NCBI RefSeq assembly: GCF_910591885.1
Contig: NC_063279.1
Coordinates: 3,410,001-3,474,000 of the forward strand
Reading direction: 5' to 3'
Source of the DNA: Bombus terrestris
Lineage: Eukaryota; Arthropoda; Insecta; Hymenoptera; Apidae
Length of the DNA: 64,000 bases
Each line of letters starts with the position of its first letter. Positions within the stretch are counted from its first letter, which is position 1. The position numbers were made by a program, and so were the translations under genes. This document shows, in pieces, positions 63,510 through 64,000 of this stretch. The notes under the pieces were generated by a model, which ran no database searches, was not told the DNA's origin, and saw only the letters and a list, made by a program, of their open reading frames with translations.

Positions 63510-64000
63510 TTATTTTAGTACCACGCGTGTATCGATGACTGAAAATTTTAACTAATGAATTTTTCTACGTATCGACCTTTTCCTCGACGATATTTCCTTA
63601 CGGATACAATTGGCGTGGAAATCAAATTCTTCCGAATTTTTCCCCCCAATTTGGCTGGTTTCTCGCGAGCGACAGAAATGCAAATAAATTGCAAAATCGT
63701 GAAACTCGAAAAACGGTTCGTTTCGCTCGATTCCGGATGAAAATTCTTGAACGACGTTAGGTAGTGAAATTTCTTAAGAAACAATCGCGGGGAGGTGGAA
63801 TACGCGACGAGCTTCCCGCATCGTAGAATTTAATCCGCTTCAATTCGTTTTATCGAGGACATCTTTAGAAATAAGAATCGCGGGGTGGATAACTCGGTGC
63901 GAAACTAGATCTCTTTATTCGCTTGACCCTGGTTGCATCGGAGATCGCATTGAAATTCCGGCTTTAGGTTTGTTTCCGTTTAAAATTTCAAAGTCGTATA

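Larger units (their letters stand above)
61865..64000. other. Noncoding stretch with CpG-rich patch, no gene recognised
   Basis: GC and CpG rise from about 62.22 to 62.80 kb, with short plus frames (61978-62202, 62404-62628) lacking any recognised domain. Opposed frames at 62763-63048 lie on the purine tract and are artefacts of it. The last kilobase has one opposed frame pair (63548-63784). Confidence 0.5.

Noticed and set aside
1..64000. CRISPR array, prophage, operon or other prokaryotic system
   Set aside because: There are no long coding frames, no ribosome-binding-site-linked genes and no regularly spaced identical repeats; composition and repeats are those of an insect nuclear genome.

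Overview
The window looks like nuclear DNA from an insect, most likely a bee or a close hymenopteran. It is AT-rich overall with patches of high GC and abundant CpG, carries many homopolymer and dinucleotide tracts, and holds six copies of a short mariner-type non-autonomous transposon of the kind common in bee genomes. The species call is an inference from composition and repeats, because no diagnostic gene is present.

I can support no protein-coding gene anywhere in the 64 kb. Open frames are short (longest 198 and 191 codons). They overlap each other on both strands, cluster in GC-rich or purine-rich stretches that are poor in stop codons, and match no protein family I recognise. I found no credible tRNA, rRNA, snRNA or known microRNA. 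The window is therefore best read as a gene desert or the inside of a very large intron.

What can be supported is a repeat landscape. (1) Six TA-flanked mariner-type MITEs of about 203-214 bp lie at 8.2, 33.2, 42.9, 49.2, 50.0 and 61.7 kb. They form two structural classes that share the same outer half: three with an unrelated right half, and three in which the right half is an inverted copy of the left, making the element a fold-back. (2) A probable copia-like solo LTR lies at 29.0-29.25 kb, a more tentative minus-strand solo LTR at 37.9-38.3 kb, and an LTR-like terminus next to a GC-rich open segment at 48.3-49.0 kb. (3) Old, decayed tandem duplications lie at 3.1-3.3, 11.57-11.99, 20.3-20.5, 55.4-55.6, 57.4-57.6 and 63.47-63.51 kb, and a dispersed duplicate pair at 31.1/32.0 kb has a possible third relative near 35.5 kb. 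(4) There are simple repeats, purine-strand tracts and several perfect short palindromes.

Layout: 1-8 kb unremarkable with one duplication; 8-12 kb the first MITE and a decayed tandem array; 12-29 kb mostly plain sequence with palindromes and microsatellites; 29-38 kb retroelement remnants, the duplicate pair, a MITE and a CpG-rich patch; 38-50 kb plain sequence followed by three MITEs and the GC-rich 48.3-49.0 kb segment; 50-64 kb plain sequence with two tandem arrays, a CpG-rich patch at 54.5-55.1 kb, the last MITE and a purine tract. I found no convincing undescribed biological system; the most informative signal is the structural relationship between the two MITE classes.
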